A stretch of 35,327 nt of DNA from contig JBDGPU010000049.1 of assembly GCA_042219525.1 (NCBI GenBank), positions 1 through 35,327 on the forward strand, read 5' to 3'. Position 1 is the first letter of the stretch. Every line of letters begins with the position of its first letter. The notes below the pieces were generated by a model that made no database searches, had not been told where the DNA came from, and worked only from the letters and a program-made list of their open reading frames with translations. Shown piece after piece: positions 23,532 to 31,768 of the stretch. The position numbers and the translations under genes are program-made. This DNA is from JBDGPU01 sp042219525 (GTDB lineage Archaea; Halobacteriota; Halobacteria; Halobacteriales; Haloferacaceae).

Positions 23532-25139
23532 TCATCGGGTCCGCATCCACTTTCGCACGCCGTACATGGCCCGTCGCAGTCGATAGCTCACCACCTGACC
23601 GGTGTACATCGTTAGCTCGCCGATCTCGAACAGTACCCGGCTCAGGCCGGGTTCCGACTGGGGATTCTCCGGGGGCTCGGGCGGTGACGGGGGTTCGAGG
23701 GCGACCTCGTCGCTTTCCCCGACGCCGCCGGACGTGCCATTGCCGTATCGGGCGCCACCGTTGCCGAAGTCACCGGACCCGAAGTCGCCGTTGCCGAAAC
23801 CGCCGGCGGCTCTTGTCCCGAGGTCGCCGGGGTTCGTGCGGAACGTTGCGCCCTCGTCAAGCGTCCGTTCGACTTCCCGGAGGTCGTCGATCTCGTCGGC
23901 CAGTACCTGGTTGCGGCGCTGGAGCTGTTCGACAAGCTCCACGAGTTCCTCGTCGTCGAGCGATTCCGGGTCCTCCTCCGCGAGGTCGTCCGGGTCGGCG
24001 CCCGGGGTCAGATCCGAAGGGATTCCACCGGGGGCTCCGCTGCCGCCGGTTGGGAGGTCACCGAGATCCCCGCTCGGATCGTCGACGCCGCCTGCGCTGC
24101 TCATCCCTCCGGTTGCGCTCGCATCGCCTGTGGCCCCCACGTCGCCAGTGGCCCCCGCGTCGGTCGCGATCTCGCTCCCGAGGTCGAGGTCGCCCGGGCT
24201 TTCTGACGCCGGCGCCGCGTCCGACGACGATTCGAACGCCGGCCCGTCGAACTCCTCGGTCCCCTTCTGCGCGACGCCGCCCTCGCTTTCGATCTCGGCG
24301 ATGAGCTGCTGGCCCACTTTCTGGAGGTCCGGCCGCTCGTAGGATTCCAGGCCCGGGGTGGCCCCGGCGTCGAACGTTTCCTTCCGACGGAACTTCACAC
24401 GCTCCAGCGAGTCGTCCCAGTCGGTCATCAGGTACGCCTCACCCGGATCGAAGTTCTCGAGTTCGTCGGCGCGGTCGCGACCGATGACGTTCCGGACGAT
24501 GTCGAGGTCGTTCTCCCACGTGAATTTGTGCCAGACCATCCAGTCGCACTGCGTGATGAAGTCCTTGTCCACGGACGAGGGGCGTTGCGAGACGCCGCAG
24601 ATCCCGAGGCCGCGCTTGCGACCGCGTTTGGCGACGCGTTCGAGGAGCTCCGCGAGCTCGGTGGAGCCGCCCGTCTGCGGGAGGTATTCCTGCATCTCCT
24701 CGACGACGAGGAGGAACGGTTTCCGGAGGCGCTTCTCCTTGGTGTACAGCTCGTCGATGACCGCCGCGATGAGTTCCTCGGAAACGTCCGTGTCGTCGTA
24801 GCCCGAGACGTCCAGAATGACGGGGACGTTCTTTTCGAGGGCGACGCTGGCGATCTGTTCGGCGTGTTCCGGGCCGACCTGCACCTCGGCGAACTCGTCG
24901 CCGCCGACGTGGAGCAACTCGTACTCCTCTTTCAGCCCGAAGTACTCACCCTCGGTGTCGACGATGAGCAGCGTGAAGTTCGCCGCCAGCAGTTCCTCAC
25001 AGAGGACGCTGACGGTGTTACTCTTCCCGCTCCCGCTCTTGCCCGAGACGAACCCGCGGCCCGTCAGGAGCTCCTGCACCGGGAGCGTCTTGGCGTCCTC
25101 GGTGGCGACGATCCACTGCTCGGGGTCATCGGTCGACAT
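23532..25139 (-). CDS. HerA-like (DUF87) ATPase with long disordered C-terminal region
   Basis: This protein has 535 residues. The N-terminal about 290 residues form a HerA/FtsK-type P-loop ATPase: Walker A GKSGSGKSNT (33-42, Lys39), a conserved DTEGEY (61-66), Walker B LLVVEEMQEYLP (143-154) and the sensor SQRP (184-187). HerA proteins are hexameric DNA translocases, usually partnered with the NurA nuclease in end resection; no nurA gene is present here. Residues about 300-400 are acidic low-complexity repeats (ATGDVGATGDASATGG). A coiled-coil follows (about 395-440, LVELVEQLQRRNQVLADEI), then a GFGNGDFGSGDFGNG repeat and a basic C-terminal helix (about 505-535). The tail suggests oligomerisation and membrane or partner contact rather than simple DNA pumping. 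Confidence 0.88.
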   Translation of the reverse strand: MSTDDPEQWIVATEDAKTLPVQELLTGRGFVSGKSGSGKSNTVSVLCEELLAANFTLLIVDTEGEYFGLKEEYELLHVGGDEFAEVQVGPEHAEQIASVALEKNVPVILDVSGYDDTDVSEELIAAVIDELYTKEKRLRKPFLLVVEEMQEYLPQTGGSTELAELLERVAKRGRKRGLGICGVSQRPSSVDKDFITQCDWMVWHKFTWENDLDIVRNVIGRDRADELENFDPGEAYLMTDWDDSLERVKFRRKETFDAGATPGLESYERPDLQKVGQQLIAEIESEGGVAQKGTEEFDGPAFESSSDAAPASESPGDLDLGSEIATDAGATGDVGATGDASATGGMSSAGGVDDPSGDLGDLPTGGSGAPGGIPSDLTPGADPDDLAEEDPESLDDEELVELVEQLQRRNQVLADEIDDLREVERTLDEGATFRTNPGDLGTRAAGGFGNGDFGSGDFGNGGARYGNGTSGGVGESDEVALEPPSPPEPPENPQSEPGLSRVLFEIGELTMYTGQVVSYRLRRAMYGVRKWMRTR

Positions 25140-25312
25140 CTACTCGCTGCAACCTCTCCCGCGAAGCGACATAGGTTTGGTGTGTCGTGTCAGCTGGTTT
25201 AATTTCGTGCGGAGGAACGTTCGGTCGTCCCGTGGGCGGCGTCGACGAGAGCCGGAAAATCGTCGGCATTCGATGTAAACAGGATTGCTCGGATAAGATA
25301 GGTTTGTGACCA

Positions 25313-25370
25313 CCTCGACGGTTGGGGCTTTCAAAACACGCTGAGTGGCGTCGCTGGCGACGATATTCAA
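25313..25370 (+). repeat. Single copy of the dispersed repeat
   Basis: GGGGCTTTC at 25324-25332 is followed by CTGAGTGGCG and then GTCGCTGGCGACGATATTC (25350-25368). This last 19-base block is identical to the reverse complement of 35126-35144. GTCGC-TG-GCGAC is itself a perfect palindrome, giving the element hairpin potential. It sits between the HerA-like gene and the threonine-synthase-like gene. Confidence 0.75.
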
Positions 25371-25408
25371 TCACCAAAGCGCCCGATAATCCGGGAATTC
25401 CTCCCGAA

Positions 25409-26659
25409 TTAGATCCCTTTGCCCATCAGGTGGCTTCGGAGGACGTCCGGCGTCTTCAGTCCGGCCTCGGTGTTCACCAGGACGACGGTGTCGTCTTCGT
25501 CGAACCAGTCGTTCTGGGCCAGCGCCCAGGCGCCGGCCGGGGCCGCGCCGCCGGCCGCGCCCATCTCCAGCACCTCGTTCTGCGCGACGGCGACGGCGCT
25601 CTCGAGGACGTCGTCGTCGTCGACCGTGACGCCTGTCCCGCTCGAATCGCGAACCGCGTCGATGGCTCGTTCGCCACCGGCCGGCTCCGGAATCTCCAGC
25701 TCACCACAGATGGTGTCCGGATGGTCGACGGGCTCGGGGGAGACGAGATCCGCTTCCAGCGCGCCCGCAATCGGGGCGCAGCCAGTCGGCTGTGCGGCGA
25801 CGAGCTTCGGCGTCTCCTCGAGGATTCCGAGCTCCTCGAGTTCGCGGAAGCCCTTCGCGACGCCGACGACCACCTCCCCGGTACTCGTCGGGATGACGAC
25901 CGCGTCCGGGGCGTCCCAGCCGAGCTCCGCGGCGACCTCGAACGCGAGCGTCTTCGCGCCCTCGTGTCGATACGGCGTCGCGAACGCGCCCAGGTCGGTG
26001 TACGCCGTCGAGAGCCGCTCGTCGACTGCGGCCGCGGCGTCCGGGAACCGCCCGCCGACTACCTGCATCTCCCCGCCGTGGACGTTCGTCATGGCCTTGT
26101 TCGAGAACGCACACCGCGAGGGGACGAACGCGTACGAGCGCAGGTCCGCGTGGCCCGCATAGGCCGCCATCGACTGCCCCGCGTTGCCCGGGCTCGCACA
26201 CGCGAGCGGTTCGATGTCGACCTCGTCGCCGTCAACGTCCCCTTCGTCATCGCTGGCACGCCCCGCATCGTCGCCGACGCCCTGGGCCCGGGCGACGGTC
26301 CCCGAGACGGCCACGGCGAAGCCGCGGTCGAGGACCGTCCCGGTCGGGTTCCGCGCCTCGTCCTTGATGAACACCGAGTCGACCTCGAGTTCGTCAGCGA
26401 GCCGGTCGGCCGCGACGAGGGGTGTGTCGCCCTCCCTGGCGCTGATCGCCTCGGCCCCGTCGAACGGGAGCAGGGCATCGAATCCCCAGATCCCGGCCGC
26501 AGAACTCGGCTCAGTCAGGTCCTCGACGTCGACTGACCCGTAGTCGTACACCGGATCGGTCGCGCCGCCACAGTCGGGACACGCGCCCGCGACCGACGCG
26601 TCGTGGACCGTGCCGCAGTCCGTACACTCCAGTCCGCGGAACGCCTCCGTCGTCTTCAT
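25409..26659 (-). CDS. Threonine-synthase-like protein lacking the PLP lysine
   Basis: This 416-residue protein has the fold-type II PLP architecture. An N-terminal zinc ribbon (Cys12, Cys15, Cys27, Cys30) leads into ThrC-like core motifs. The segment that normally reads NPTGSFKDRG reads NPTGTVLDRG (104-113), so the Schiff-base lysine is replaced by Leu110; I checked the codon (CTC). The substrate-side loop SPGNAG (156-161) is kept, while the phosphate-binding loop reads TSTGEVVVG instead of a Gly-rich SSGGxxSG form. An acidic insert lies at 130-150. It is therefore probably not a conventional PLP enzyme and may be a regulatory or binding paralogue. A weak TATA-like box 27 nt upstream suggests its own transcript, though the phosphoesterase gene lies only 71 bp upstream. 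Confidence 0.88.
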   Translation of the reverse strand: MKTTEAFRGLECTDCGTVHDASVAGACPDCGGATDPVYDYGSVDVEDLTEPSSAAGIWGFDALLPFDGAEAISAREGDTPLVAADRLADELEVDSVFIKDEARNPTGTVLDRGFAVAVSGTVARAQGVGDDAGRASDDEGDVDGDEVDIEPLACASPGNAGQSMAAYAGHADLRSYAFVPSRCAFSNKAMTNVHGGEMQVVGGRFPDAAAAVDERLSTAYTDLGAFATPYRHEGAKTLAFEVAAELGWDAPDAVVIPTSTGEVVVGVAKGFRELEELGILEETPKLVAAQPTGCAPIAGALEADLVSPEPVDHPDTICGELEIPEPAGGERAIDAVRDSSGTGVTVDDDDVLESAVAVAQNEVLEMGAAGGAAPAGAWALAQNDWFDEDDTVVLVNTEAGLKTPDVLRSHLMGKGI

Positions 26660-26730
26660 AACCGCCGATTTCCGCGCCGGTGACTAAGCACTTCCTTCTC
26701 GGACGAGGACCATCGACGGCGAGCCCCAGC

Positions 26731-27444
26731 TCACAGGAGCCCGCGGAACTCCCCTAACGGCGGGAACTCGAGGGTCGCCGCCGCGTCCTCGTCGTACACG
26801 ATGGGCCGAAACGCGTCCGCTTCCGTGACCAGTGGCGACTGAAACGCATCCGAGCGCATCTCGTTGACCACGACACCGGGGGCGAGCCGCGAGAAGGCAG
26901 GGAGCATCACGACGTCGGCCCCTCGATACGCTCCGGGTCCGAAGAGGACGCAGGGATGCCGGACGCCTTCGATCTCGATCGTCGGATGGTCGTGCCCCAC
27001 GACGTATCGGTCCGCGTCCATCGCCGGCGGCTCGTGACCGTGGCACACGACGGTTCTGCTGTCGGTCGACGCGTCGTCTCCCTGCCCGACGGCGTACTCC
27101 TCGTGAACGTCGTTCGGGAGTTGGCCCACGGTCCCGTCGTGGTTGCCGGCGACGAACACGGGGTCGGCCCTGCGCTCCCGACAGGCCTCCGCCAGCTTAC
27201 GAATTCTCTCGATGCTCGTCGCCGAAGCGGTCCCGTGCGCATGGATGCTGTCGCCCGCGAAGACGACGGTTTTCGGCCGGAAGTAGTCGAGATGCTCCGT
27301 CAGTCGCTCCCGGAGGTCCGATCGCTCCCCCAGCGGCAGCTCGACGTTCGACGACTCGTCCCGGCCGACGTGGAGGTCGGTGACGACGAGGGTTGCGGCA
27401 TCGTCGATGTACAGCGCTCGTCCCCGGAGCGACAGCCCGTTCAC
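26731..27444 (-). CDS. Calcineurin-like metallophosphoesterase
   Basis: This protein has 237 residues and starts at GTG 27444, preceded by a GGAGGG ribosome-binding sequence. All metal-binding motifs of the superfamily are present in order: DLH (Asp23, His25), GDSIH (Gly64-Asp65), GNHD (100-103), HGH (135-137) and GHDH (150-153). The family hydrolyses phosphomono- or diesters using two metal ions. This compact, single-domain form resembles the archaeal phosphoesterases annotated as DNA-repair- or helicase-associated, but no partner is adjacent. The gene lies between the J-domain gene (93 bp) and the threonine-synthase-like gene (71 bp) on the same strand. Confidence 0.9.
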   Translation of the reverse strand: MNGLSLRGRALYIDDAATLVVTDLHVGRDESSNVELPLGERSDLRERLTEHLDYFRPKTVVFAGDSIHAHGTASATSIERIRKLAEACRERRADPVFVAGNHDGTVGQLPNDVHEEYAVGQGDDASTDSRTVVCHGHEPPAMDADRYVVGHDHPTIEIEGVRHPCVLFGPGAYRGADVVMLPAFSRLAPGVVVNEMRSDAFQSPLVTEADAFRPIVYDEDAAATLEFPPLGEFRGLL

Positions 27445-27537
27445 GACTCCGCCCTCCCCGCGCGACTCTTCCGACTGGTGACCTTCCGCTGGGGACTATC
27501 AGCAAACAGTCCGCCCCGTCCGACTCCCGTCAGTAGG

Positions 27538-28134
27538 TCAGTCACAGTGATTCCGTGCCGTCGCATACGCCTCCCTGACGCGTTTGAATTCGGCTTCGTC
27601 TCCTCCCTGATCCGGGTGTACCTCCTTCACTCGCTCCCGGTACGCCTGCTTTACCTCGTCGATGTCGGCGGATCGCGAGAGGCCCAGCGCGTCGAACGCG
27701 GCCGCGATCGGGTCTTCCGGCTCCGGTTCGGCCGGTTCCGGCTCCGGCACCTCGAAGGGGAGCCGGCGACCAAGGCCGGCCGTCGTCAGCTCGTGTTCAC
27801 AGAGGACCACGTGCGTCGCCGTCGCTTCCAGCCGGAAGAACGCCTTCACGTCGAAGGTGAGTGCCACGTCGCGCGTCGGCAGATAAAAGGCGACTCGCAC
27901 ACCGTCGACCGTCGCTCGCTCCGCGAACGGCTCGTCGATCGTCCGGAGATACCGTCGAATCTGGGCGTGGCGGCGGGATTCCCCGGCGACCCGTTCGGCT
28001 CGGTCCTGCTGGGCTGCCGGCAGGACCCGATCACCGAGCACGAAGACGGTCACGACGACGATCGTTGCGAGGAGTCCCATCGCTACCCCCGCAGCCAGCC
28101 ACGGCGGCAGTGAACCCGGGATGACGACGACCAC
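27538..28134 (-). CDS. Membrane-anchored J-domain protein
   Basis: This protein has 198 residues and starts at GTG 28134. Residues 12-33 are a single hydrophobic span near the N-terminus. A soluble domain follows (about 45-125, including TFDVKAFFRLEA), then a Pro/Glu linker (EVPEPEPAEPEPED) and a C-terminal J domain (about 143-198) with the HPD tripeptide at 173-175 and the usual FDALGL and QAYRERVKEVHPD helices. It should stimulate DnaK ATPase at the membrane face. It is not the canonical DnaJ, since the Gly/Phe and zinc-finger regions are absent. A TATA-like TTCTTACG centred 26 nt upstream supports the start. It may be the first gene of a minus-strand unit with the phosphoesterase. Confidence 0.9.
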   Translation of the reverse strand: MVVVIPGSLPPWLAAGVAMGLLATIVVVTVFVLGDRVLPAAQQDRAERVAGESRRHAQIRRYLRTIDEPFAERATVDGVRVAFYLPTRDVALTFDVKAFFRLEATATHVVLCEHELTTAGLGRRLPFEVPEPEPAEPEPEDPIAAAFDALGLSRSADIDEVKQAYRERVKEVHPDQGGDEAEFKRVREAYATARNHCD

Positions 28135-28155
28135 GGGCCAAATACGGGATGCTGG

Positions 28156-28163
28156 CGTAAGAA
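28156..28163 (-). promoter_or_regulatory. TATA-like box of the J-domain gene
   Basis: TTCTTACG on the minus strand is centred 26 nt before GTG 28134. The match is weak but the spacing is right for a leaderless start at a GTG codon. Confidence 0.45.
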
Positions 28164-28376
28164 CCTCCTGTTACCTGCGAAGCGCCGAAGTATCACTCGG
28201 CGATGTCGCCCCGGAGAATCCTCCGGAAGCGATGGAATCGGTTACAAGAACTCGCTACGACGGGCGGAAACGCGGCGCAACGAGCATTGGTATCGGGGGC
28301 CTGCCGAGCGTCGGCATCGATACGTGACGAGCGTCGCCTTTGGGGCACGCCGAACGCCCCCGCCGAAAGCTACCGA

Positions 28377-28634
28377 TCAGATCAGGTCTTCCTGCTTTAG
28401 CCCCGTGATGATGTCGTCCGCGAGTTGCTCGGGCGAGTCGTACGGGAACTCCTGGTGGTCGCCGAGCTTCGCCGCCAGCTCCATCGCGGTGAAGCTGTGG
28501 TTCTCCGCCTCGAACGTCGTTGACGGTCCGTCGGGCAGCGCAGGAACGAGGTCCATCTGGTTTTCGACCGGGAATTCTGCGCCTTCGAAGGCCTCGATAA
28601 ACTGCGCACGGAGTCCGGATTCAACGTCGGTCAT
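28377..28634 (-). CDS. MTH865-family small protein
   Basis: This protein has 85 residues when started at ATG 28634. The pattern is that of the MTH865 family: a helical N-terminus (MTDVESGLRAQFIEAFEG), MDLVPALPDGPSTTF in the middle, the FTAMELAAKL helix and a C-terminal PEQLADDIITGL. The structure of the family is a small helical, EF-hand-like domain with unknown biochemical role. An ATG nine codons upstream (28661) falls inside the TATA-like box (28659-28665) and is rejected. The gene diverges from the aminopeptidase gene. Confidence 0.85.
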   Translation of the reverse strand: MTDVESGLRAQFIEAFEGAEFPVENQMDLVPALPDGPSTTFEAENHSFTAMELAAKLGDHQEFPYDSPEQLADDIITGLKQEDLI

Positions 28635-28658
28635 ACACCTGTCCTCCCACACAGCAGC

Positions 28659-28665
28659 CATAAGG
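28659..28665 (-). promoter_or_regulatory. TATA-like box of the MTH865-like gene
   Basis: CCTTATG on the minus strand is centred about 28 nt before ATG 28634. It decides between the two candidate starts. Confidence 0.5.
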
Positions 28666-28729
28666 ATTGCGGTACTACAATAAACTAATATAGAGTTGTA
28701 GATTTATCCCGGATCCGGATCCTTCGTCG

Positions 28730-28736
28730 TTAAGCC
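28730..28736 (+). promoter_or_regulatory. TATA-like box of the M42 peptidase gene
   Basis: TTAAGCC is centred about 26-27 nt before ATG 28759, consistent with a leaderless transcript. Confidence 0.5.
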
Positions 28737-28758
28737 ACTGGCGACGTGCCCTACGCGT

Positions 28759-29814
28759 ATGTCGTTCGACTTCGACTTTCCGCTGCTACAGGAACTGACT
28801 GAAACGAGCGGTGTCCCAGGCTACGAGGACCGAGTTCGGGACGTCGTCCGGAGCGAGTTCGAGGATAGCGTCGACGAGGTTCGCTCGGACGCGATGGGCA
28901 ACGTCGTCGGCACTATCGAGGGTGAAAGCGACTACTCAGTGGCTGTCGCGGCTCACATGGACGAAATTGGGTTCATGGTCCGCCACGTCACCGACGAGGG
29001 CTTCGTGCAGGTCGACGCGCTCGGCGGCTGGGACGCGCGTGTCCTCCGCGCGCAGCGCGTAACGATCCACGCTGACGGCGGCGACGTCACTGGTGTCATC
29101 GGGTCCGTTCCGCCGCACACCCTGACGGAGGAACAGCGCGAGAAGGAAGACGAGGTGAAAGACGTCGCTATTGACCTCGGGCGCGACGCCGAGGAGGTTG
29201 AGGAGCTCGTCTCGATCGGTGACCTTGTGACGCTGGAGCAGACGACCGAGAAGATCGGGGACAGCGTGACTGGCAAGGCGCTCGACGACCGCGTCTGCGT
29301 CTTCACAATGCTGGAGGCAGCCCGCAAGATCGAGAATCCCGAGGTGACCATCCACTTCTGTGCGACGGTCCAGGAGGAGGTCGGCCTCCGCGGTGCACAG
29401 GCGCTCGGCGTCGACGTCGATCCGGACCTGGCAGTCGCGCTCGACGTCACGGTCGCTAACGACGTGCCCCAGATCGAAGACGAGGCCGACGCAGTCACGG
29501 ACCTCGGCGAGGGAACGGCGATCAAGCTCAAGGACTCCTCCGTTATCACGAACCCGAAGGTCCACAGGCGGATCCGCGAGGTCGCGGAAACCGAGGACAT
29601 CGACCACCAGATCGAAGTCCTCCCCGCTGGCGGGACCGACACGGCCGGCTTCCAGAACACGAACGGCGCCAAGCCTGTCGGCGCGATCTCGATCCCGACG
29701 CGGTACCTCCACACGGTCACGGAGACTGCCCGCGGCGAGGATATCGAGGCCACGATCGACCTGCTCACCGCGTTCCTCACGTCGGAAACCGGGGAGTACG
29801 ACTACACCCTGTAG
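28759..29814 (+). CDS. M42 family aminopeptidase
   Basis: This protein has 351 residues and is a dinuclear-metal aminopeptidase of the M42 (TET/glutamyl aminopeptidase, deblocking) family, which forms dodecameric cytoplasmic particles that degrade peptides after the proteasome. Metal ligands and catalytic residues are visible: AHMDEIG (His66), GKALDDR (bridging Asp176 or Asp177), QEEVGLRG (catalytic Glu206 and Glu207), VALDVTV (Asp229) and RYLHT near residue 320. The length is typical. The protein is acidic, as expected for a cytoplasmic haloarchaeal enzyme. Gene is monocistronic with its own promoter; the next gene is convergent. Confidence 0.94.
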   Translation: MSFDFDFPLLQELTETSGVPGYEDRVRDVVRSEFEDSVDEVRSDAMGNVVGTIEGESDYSVAVAAHMDEIGFMVRHVTDEGFVQVDALGGWDARVLRAQRVTIHADGGDVTGVIGSVPPHTLTEEQREKEDEVKDVAIDLGRDAEEVEELVSIGDLVTLEQTTEKIGDSVTGKALDDRVCVFTMLEAARKIENPEVTIHFCATVQEEVGLRGAQALGVDVDPDLAVALDVTVANDVPQIEDEADAVTDLGEGTAIKLKDSSVITNPKVHRRIREVAETEDIDHQIEVLPAGGTDTAGFQNTNGAKPVGAISIPTRYLHTVTETARGEDIEATIDLLTAFLTSETGEYDYTL

Positions 29815-30033
29815 TCGGACCAACGACTACTCGTGGCCGCGAACGACGGGCCAGCCCATCCGTCGTCGCGGATCTGCTTGGGTTGGCGAACAGGCGGTTT
29901 TCGCAGTACCCCGACCAATCACCGCGCTCCCGTCTCGTCGAGTCGGGGATTACTGTTTAGATCACGGGCCGGGTTGGCCGCGTCATCCCTGATAAACGTC
30001 CGGCCGGGAGACCGAGCGACTGCGGTGCTCTAC

Positions 30034-31227
30034 TTATAAAGAGTCGCCGAGCGCGTCCAGCGACACCGTCTCCGCATCCACGTCGTCGACTGTCGACACC
30101 GATTCCTTGAATCCGGATCCGGTCGCGACACAGACGACGTCCTCGTCGCTACCAATCTCGCCGTCCGCAACCAGCTTTCTCGCGCCCGCCACCGACGTCG
30201 CCGACGACGCCTCCACGGTCAGGCCCGCGTCGCCCGCGAGCCGTCGCTTCGCGTCGAGGATCGCCTCGTCGTCGACGGCGACGACGCTGCCGCCCGCCTC
30301 ACGAGCGCCGTGGAGCGCCCGGGTCCCACTCGGCGGGTCCGGGTTCGCGATCGAGTACGCGACGGTGTCGCCCTTCTCGACGCGCTCGACCGTATCCAGC
30401 CCTCGCTCTTCTGCCTCGGCGATCGGCGCGCACGCGGCGGCCTGTACCAGATACAGGCGGGGCACCTCGTTTGGCGCCAGCAACTCTGCCTCCTGCAGCT
30501 CCAGCAGTGTCTTGTAAGCGCCACTGGCGTGACCGCCCGAGGAGACCGGCAGCACGAGGGCGTCTGGCACGTCGCCCGCGCGGTCGCGGTGCTGAACGAG
30601 CGCCTCCAGCGCCGTCGTCTTCTGGCCCGCCACACGCTCGGGGCTGTCGGAGTTGATGAAGCGAACGCCGCGCTCGCGGCCGATCTCGAGTGCTTCGTAG
30701 TAGAGCTGGCCGTAGTCGCCGTCGACGCGGACGATCCGGGGGTCGTAGCGCGCGATGTTCCGGAGGCGTTCGTCGGAGATGTCCGCAGGGACGCAGACGA
30801 CGCAGTCGAGGCCCGCGGCCGTCGCGCCCGCCGCCGTCGACATCGCCATGTTGCCGTGGGAGACGGTCCCGACGGCGTCGTCGCCGGTCTCGCGCGCGAC
30901 CTCGATGCCGACGGCCGTGCCGCGGTCCTTGAACGAGCCGGTCGGGTTCAGGCCCTCGTCTTTCACGCTGACCGCCGCCCCGACGTAGTCGTCGAGCGTC
31001 GGCGTGCGGACCAGCGGGGTGCCGCCGCTTGCCGTCCCGATGCCGGCGTTCGGGGGGTCCGCCGGCAGGAGTTCCGCGGCGGCCCAGGTCCCCGCGTCGA
31101 GGTCGGTCGGCCAGTCGAAGTCGCTCGCGTCGGTCTCGTACCACCGGGGTTCGCCGCAGTCACAGCGCGGCGCGGCGGGCGTCGCGACCGTCATCCCGCA
31201 GGCGTAGCAGGTGAGCAGCTCGGTCAT
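30034..31227 (-). CDS. Threonine synthase-like PLP enzyme
   Basis: This 397-residue protein has the ThrC architecture. An N-terminal zinc-ribbon-like segment (Cys7, Cys10, Cys22, Cys24) is followed by the PLP core with the Schiff-base lysine in NPTGSFKDRG (Lys100). The serine/asparagine loop is SHGNMAMS and the phosphate-binding loop is PVSSGGHASG. Threonine synthase converts O-phosphohomoserine to threonine. Several paralogues are common in haloarchaea, so this one could be a related lyase; I keep it as threonine-synthase-like. The lysine is intact, unlike in the paralogue at 25409-26659, and the two share little beyond the core motifs. A pyrimidine-rich TATA-like element is centred 26 nt upstream, next to a 22-bp repeat array. 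Confidence 0.88.
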   Translation of the reverse strand: MTELLTCYACGMTVATPAAPRCDCGEPRWYETDASDFDWPTDLDAGTWAAAELLPADPPNAGIGTASGGTPLVRTPTLDDYVGAAVSVKDEGLNPTGSFKDRGTAVGIEVARETGDDAVGTVSHGNMAMSTAAGATAAGLDCVVCVPADISDERLRNIARYDPRIVRVDGDYGQLYYEALEIGRERGVRFINSDSPERVAGQKTTALEALVQHRDRAGDVPDALVLPVSSGGHASGAYKTLLELQEAELLAPNEVPRLYLVQAAACAPIAEAEERGLDTVERVEKGDTVAYSIANPDPPSGTRALHGAREAGGSVVAVDDEAILDAKRRLAGDAGLTVEASSATSVAGARKLVADGEIGSDEDVVCVATGSGFKESVSTVDDVDAETVSLDALGDSL

Positions 31228-31259
31228 TGTCGGAAGCGGGTGGCCCGCCGGAAAAACAG

Positions 31260-31372
31260 TACTGGTGGCGGTCGACTGGGACGTTACTGGCGGCCGAATG
31301 GAACGTTACTGGCGGCCGACCGGGACGTTACTGGCGGCCGATTGGGTCGGTACTCGCGGCCGACTGGAGAGG
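31260..31372. repeat. 22-bp tandem repeat (five units)
   Basis: Units of the form TACTGGCGGCCGACTGGGAC start at 31260 (a 25-bp variant), 31285, 31307, 31329 and 31351. The last two are more diverged. The array lies immediately upstream of the threonine synthase-like promoter and just after the stop codon of the PRC-barrel gene. It shares the GGCCGACTG and CTGGCG blocks with the 31-bp array at 2368-2448. Confidence 0.85.
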
Positions 31373-31397
31373 TTGCCGGCGAAGGATTCGTCCGCAG

Positions 31398-31640
31398 TTA
31401 TTCTTCGGCGACCTCGACGTCCAGCCGGAGGTACTCGTCGGTGTGTTCGATCACCTGCTCGGGCGCGATCGCGAGTCCGTCGACCTCGGGCGGCGAGAGG
31501 CCGGCCTCCATGCGCGACGCGAGGCCCGTTTCGGATTTCAGCGTCGCGTATCCGTCCTCGATGCCTGTGATACGGCCGATGTCGACGCCGTGCGTGTCGA
31601 CGACCTTCATTCCGACGACGTCCTGACCGAAGTGCTGCAT
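31398..31640 (-). CDS. PRC-barrel domain protein
   Basis: This protein has 80 residues when started at ATG 31640. It consists of one PRC-barrel: VVGMKVVDTHGVDIGRITGIEDGYATLKSE in outline (residues 8-37), followed by a helix and a C-terminal strand YLRLDVEVAEE. PRC-barrels occur in RNA-processing (RimM) and photosynthetic reaction-centre proteins. Stand-alone archaeal versions have no firm role, though a CdpB-like link to cell division is known for some. A longer in-frame version from 31730 would add a basic, poorly matched leader and is rejected. An AAGGGG sequence precedes the start. The gene diverges from pyruvate kinase. Confidence 0.85.
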   Translation of the reverse strand: MQHFGQDVVGMKVVDTHGVDIGRITGIEDGYATLKSETGLASRMEAGLSPPEVDGLAIAPEQVIEHTDEYLRLDVEVAEE

Positions 31641-31768
31641 GTCCCCTTCTGCGCCCGGGGGTCCAAAATGCGCTGTGGCCGTCCGGTCGTGTCGCTGTCG
31701 TCCAACGGCGTCGGTGAGTCTTCGCCACATCGCCTGCCTTTTTGCGTGACTGCCGCGAAGCAGGGTCC

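Noticed and set aside
31260..31372. CRISPR-like array
   Set aside because: Units abut each other directly with no spacers, so this is a minisatellite.
30310..31626. Long plus-strand open frame over the threonine synthase-like gene
   Set aside because: Antisense shadow; the minus strand carries the intact PLP enzyme.
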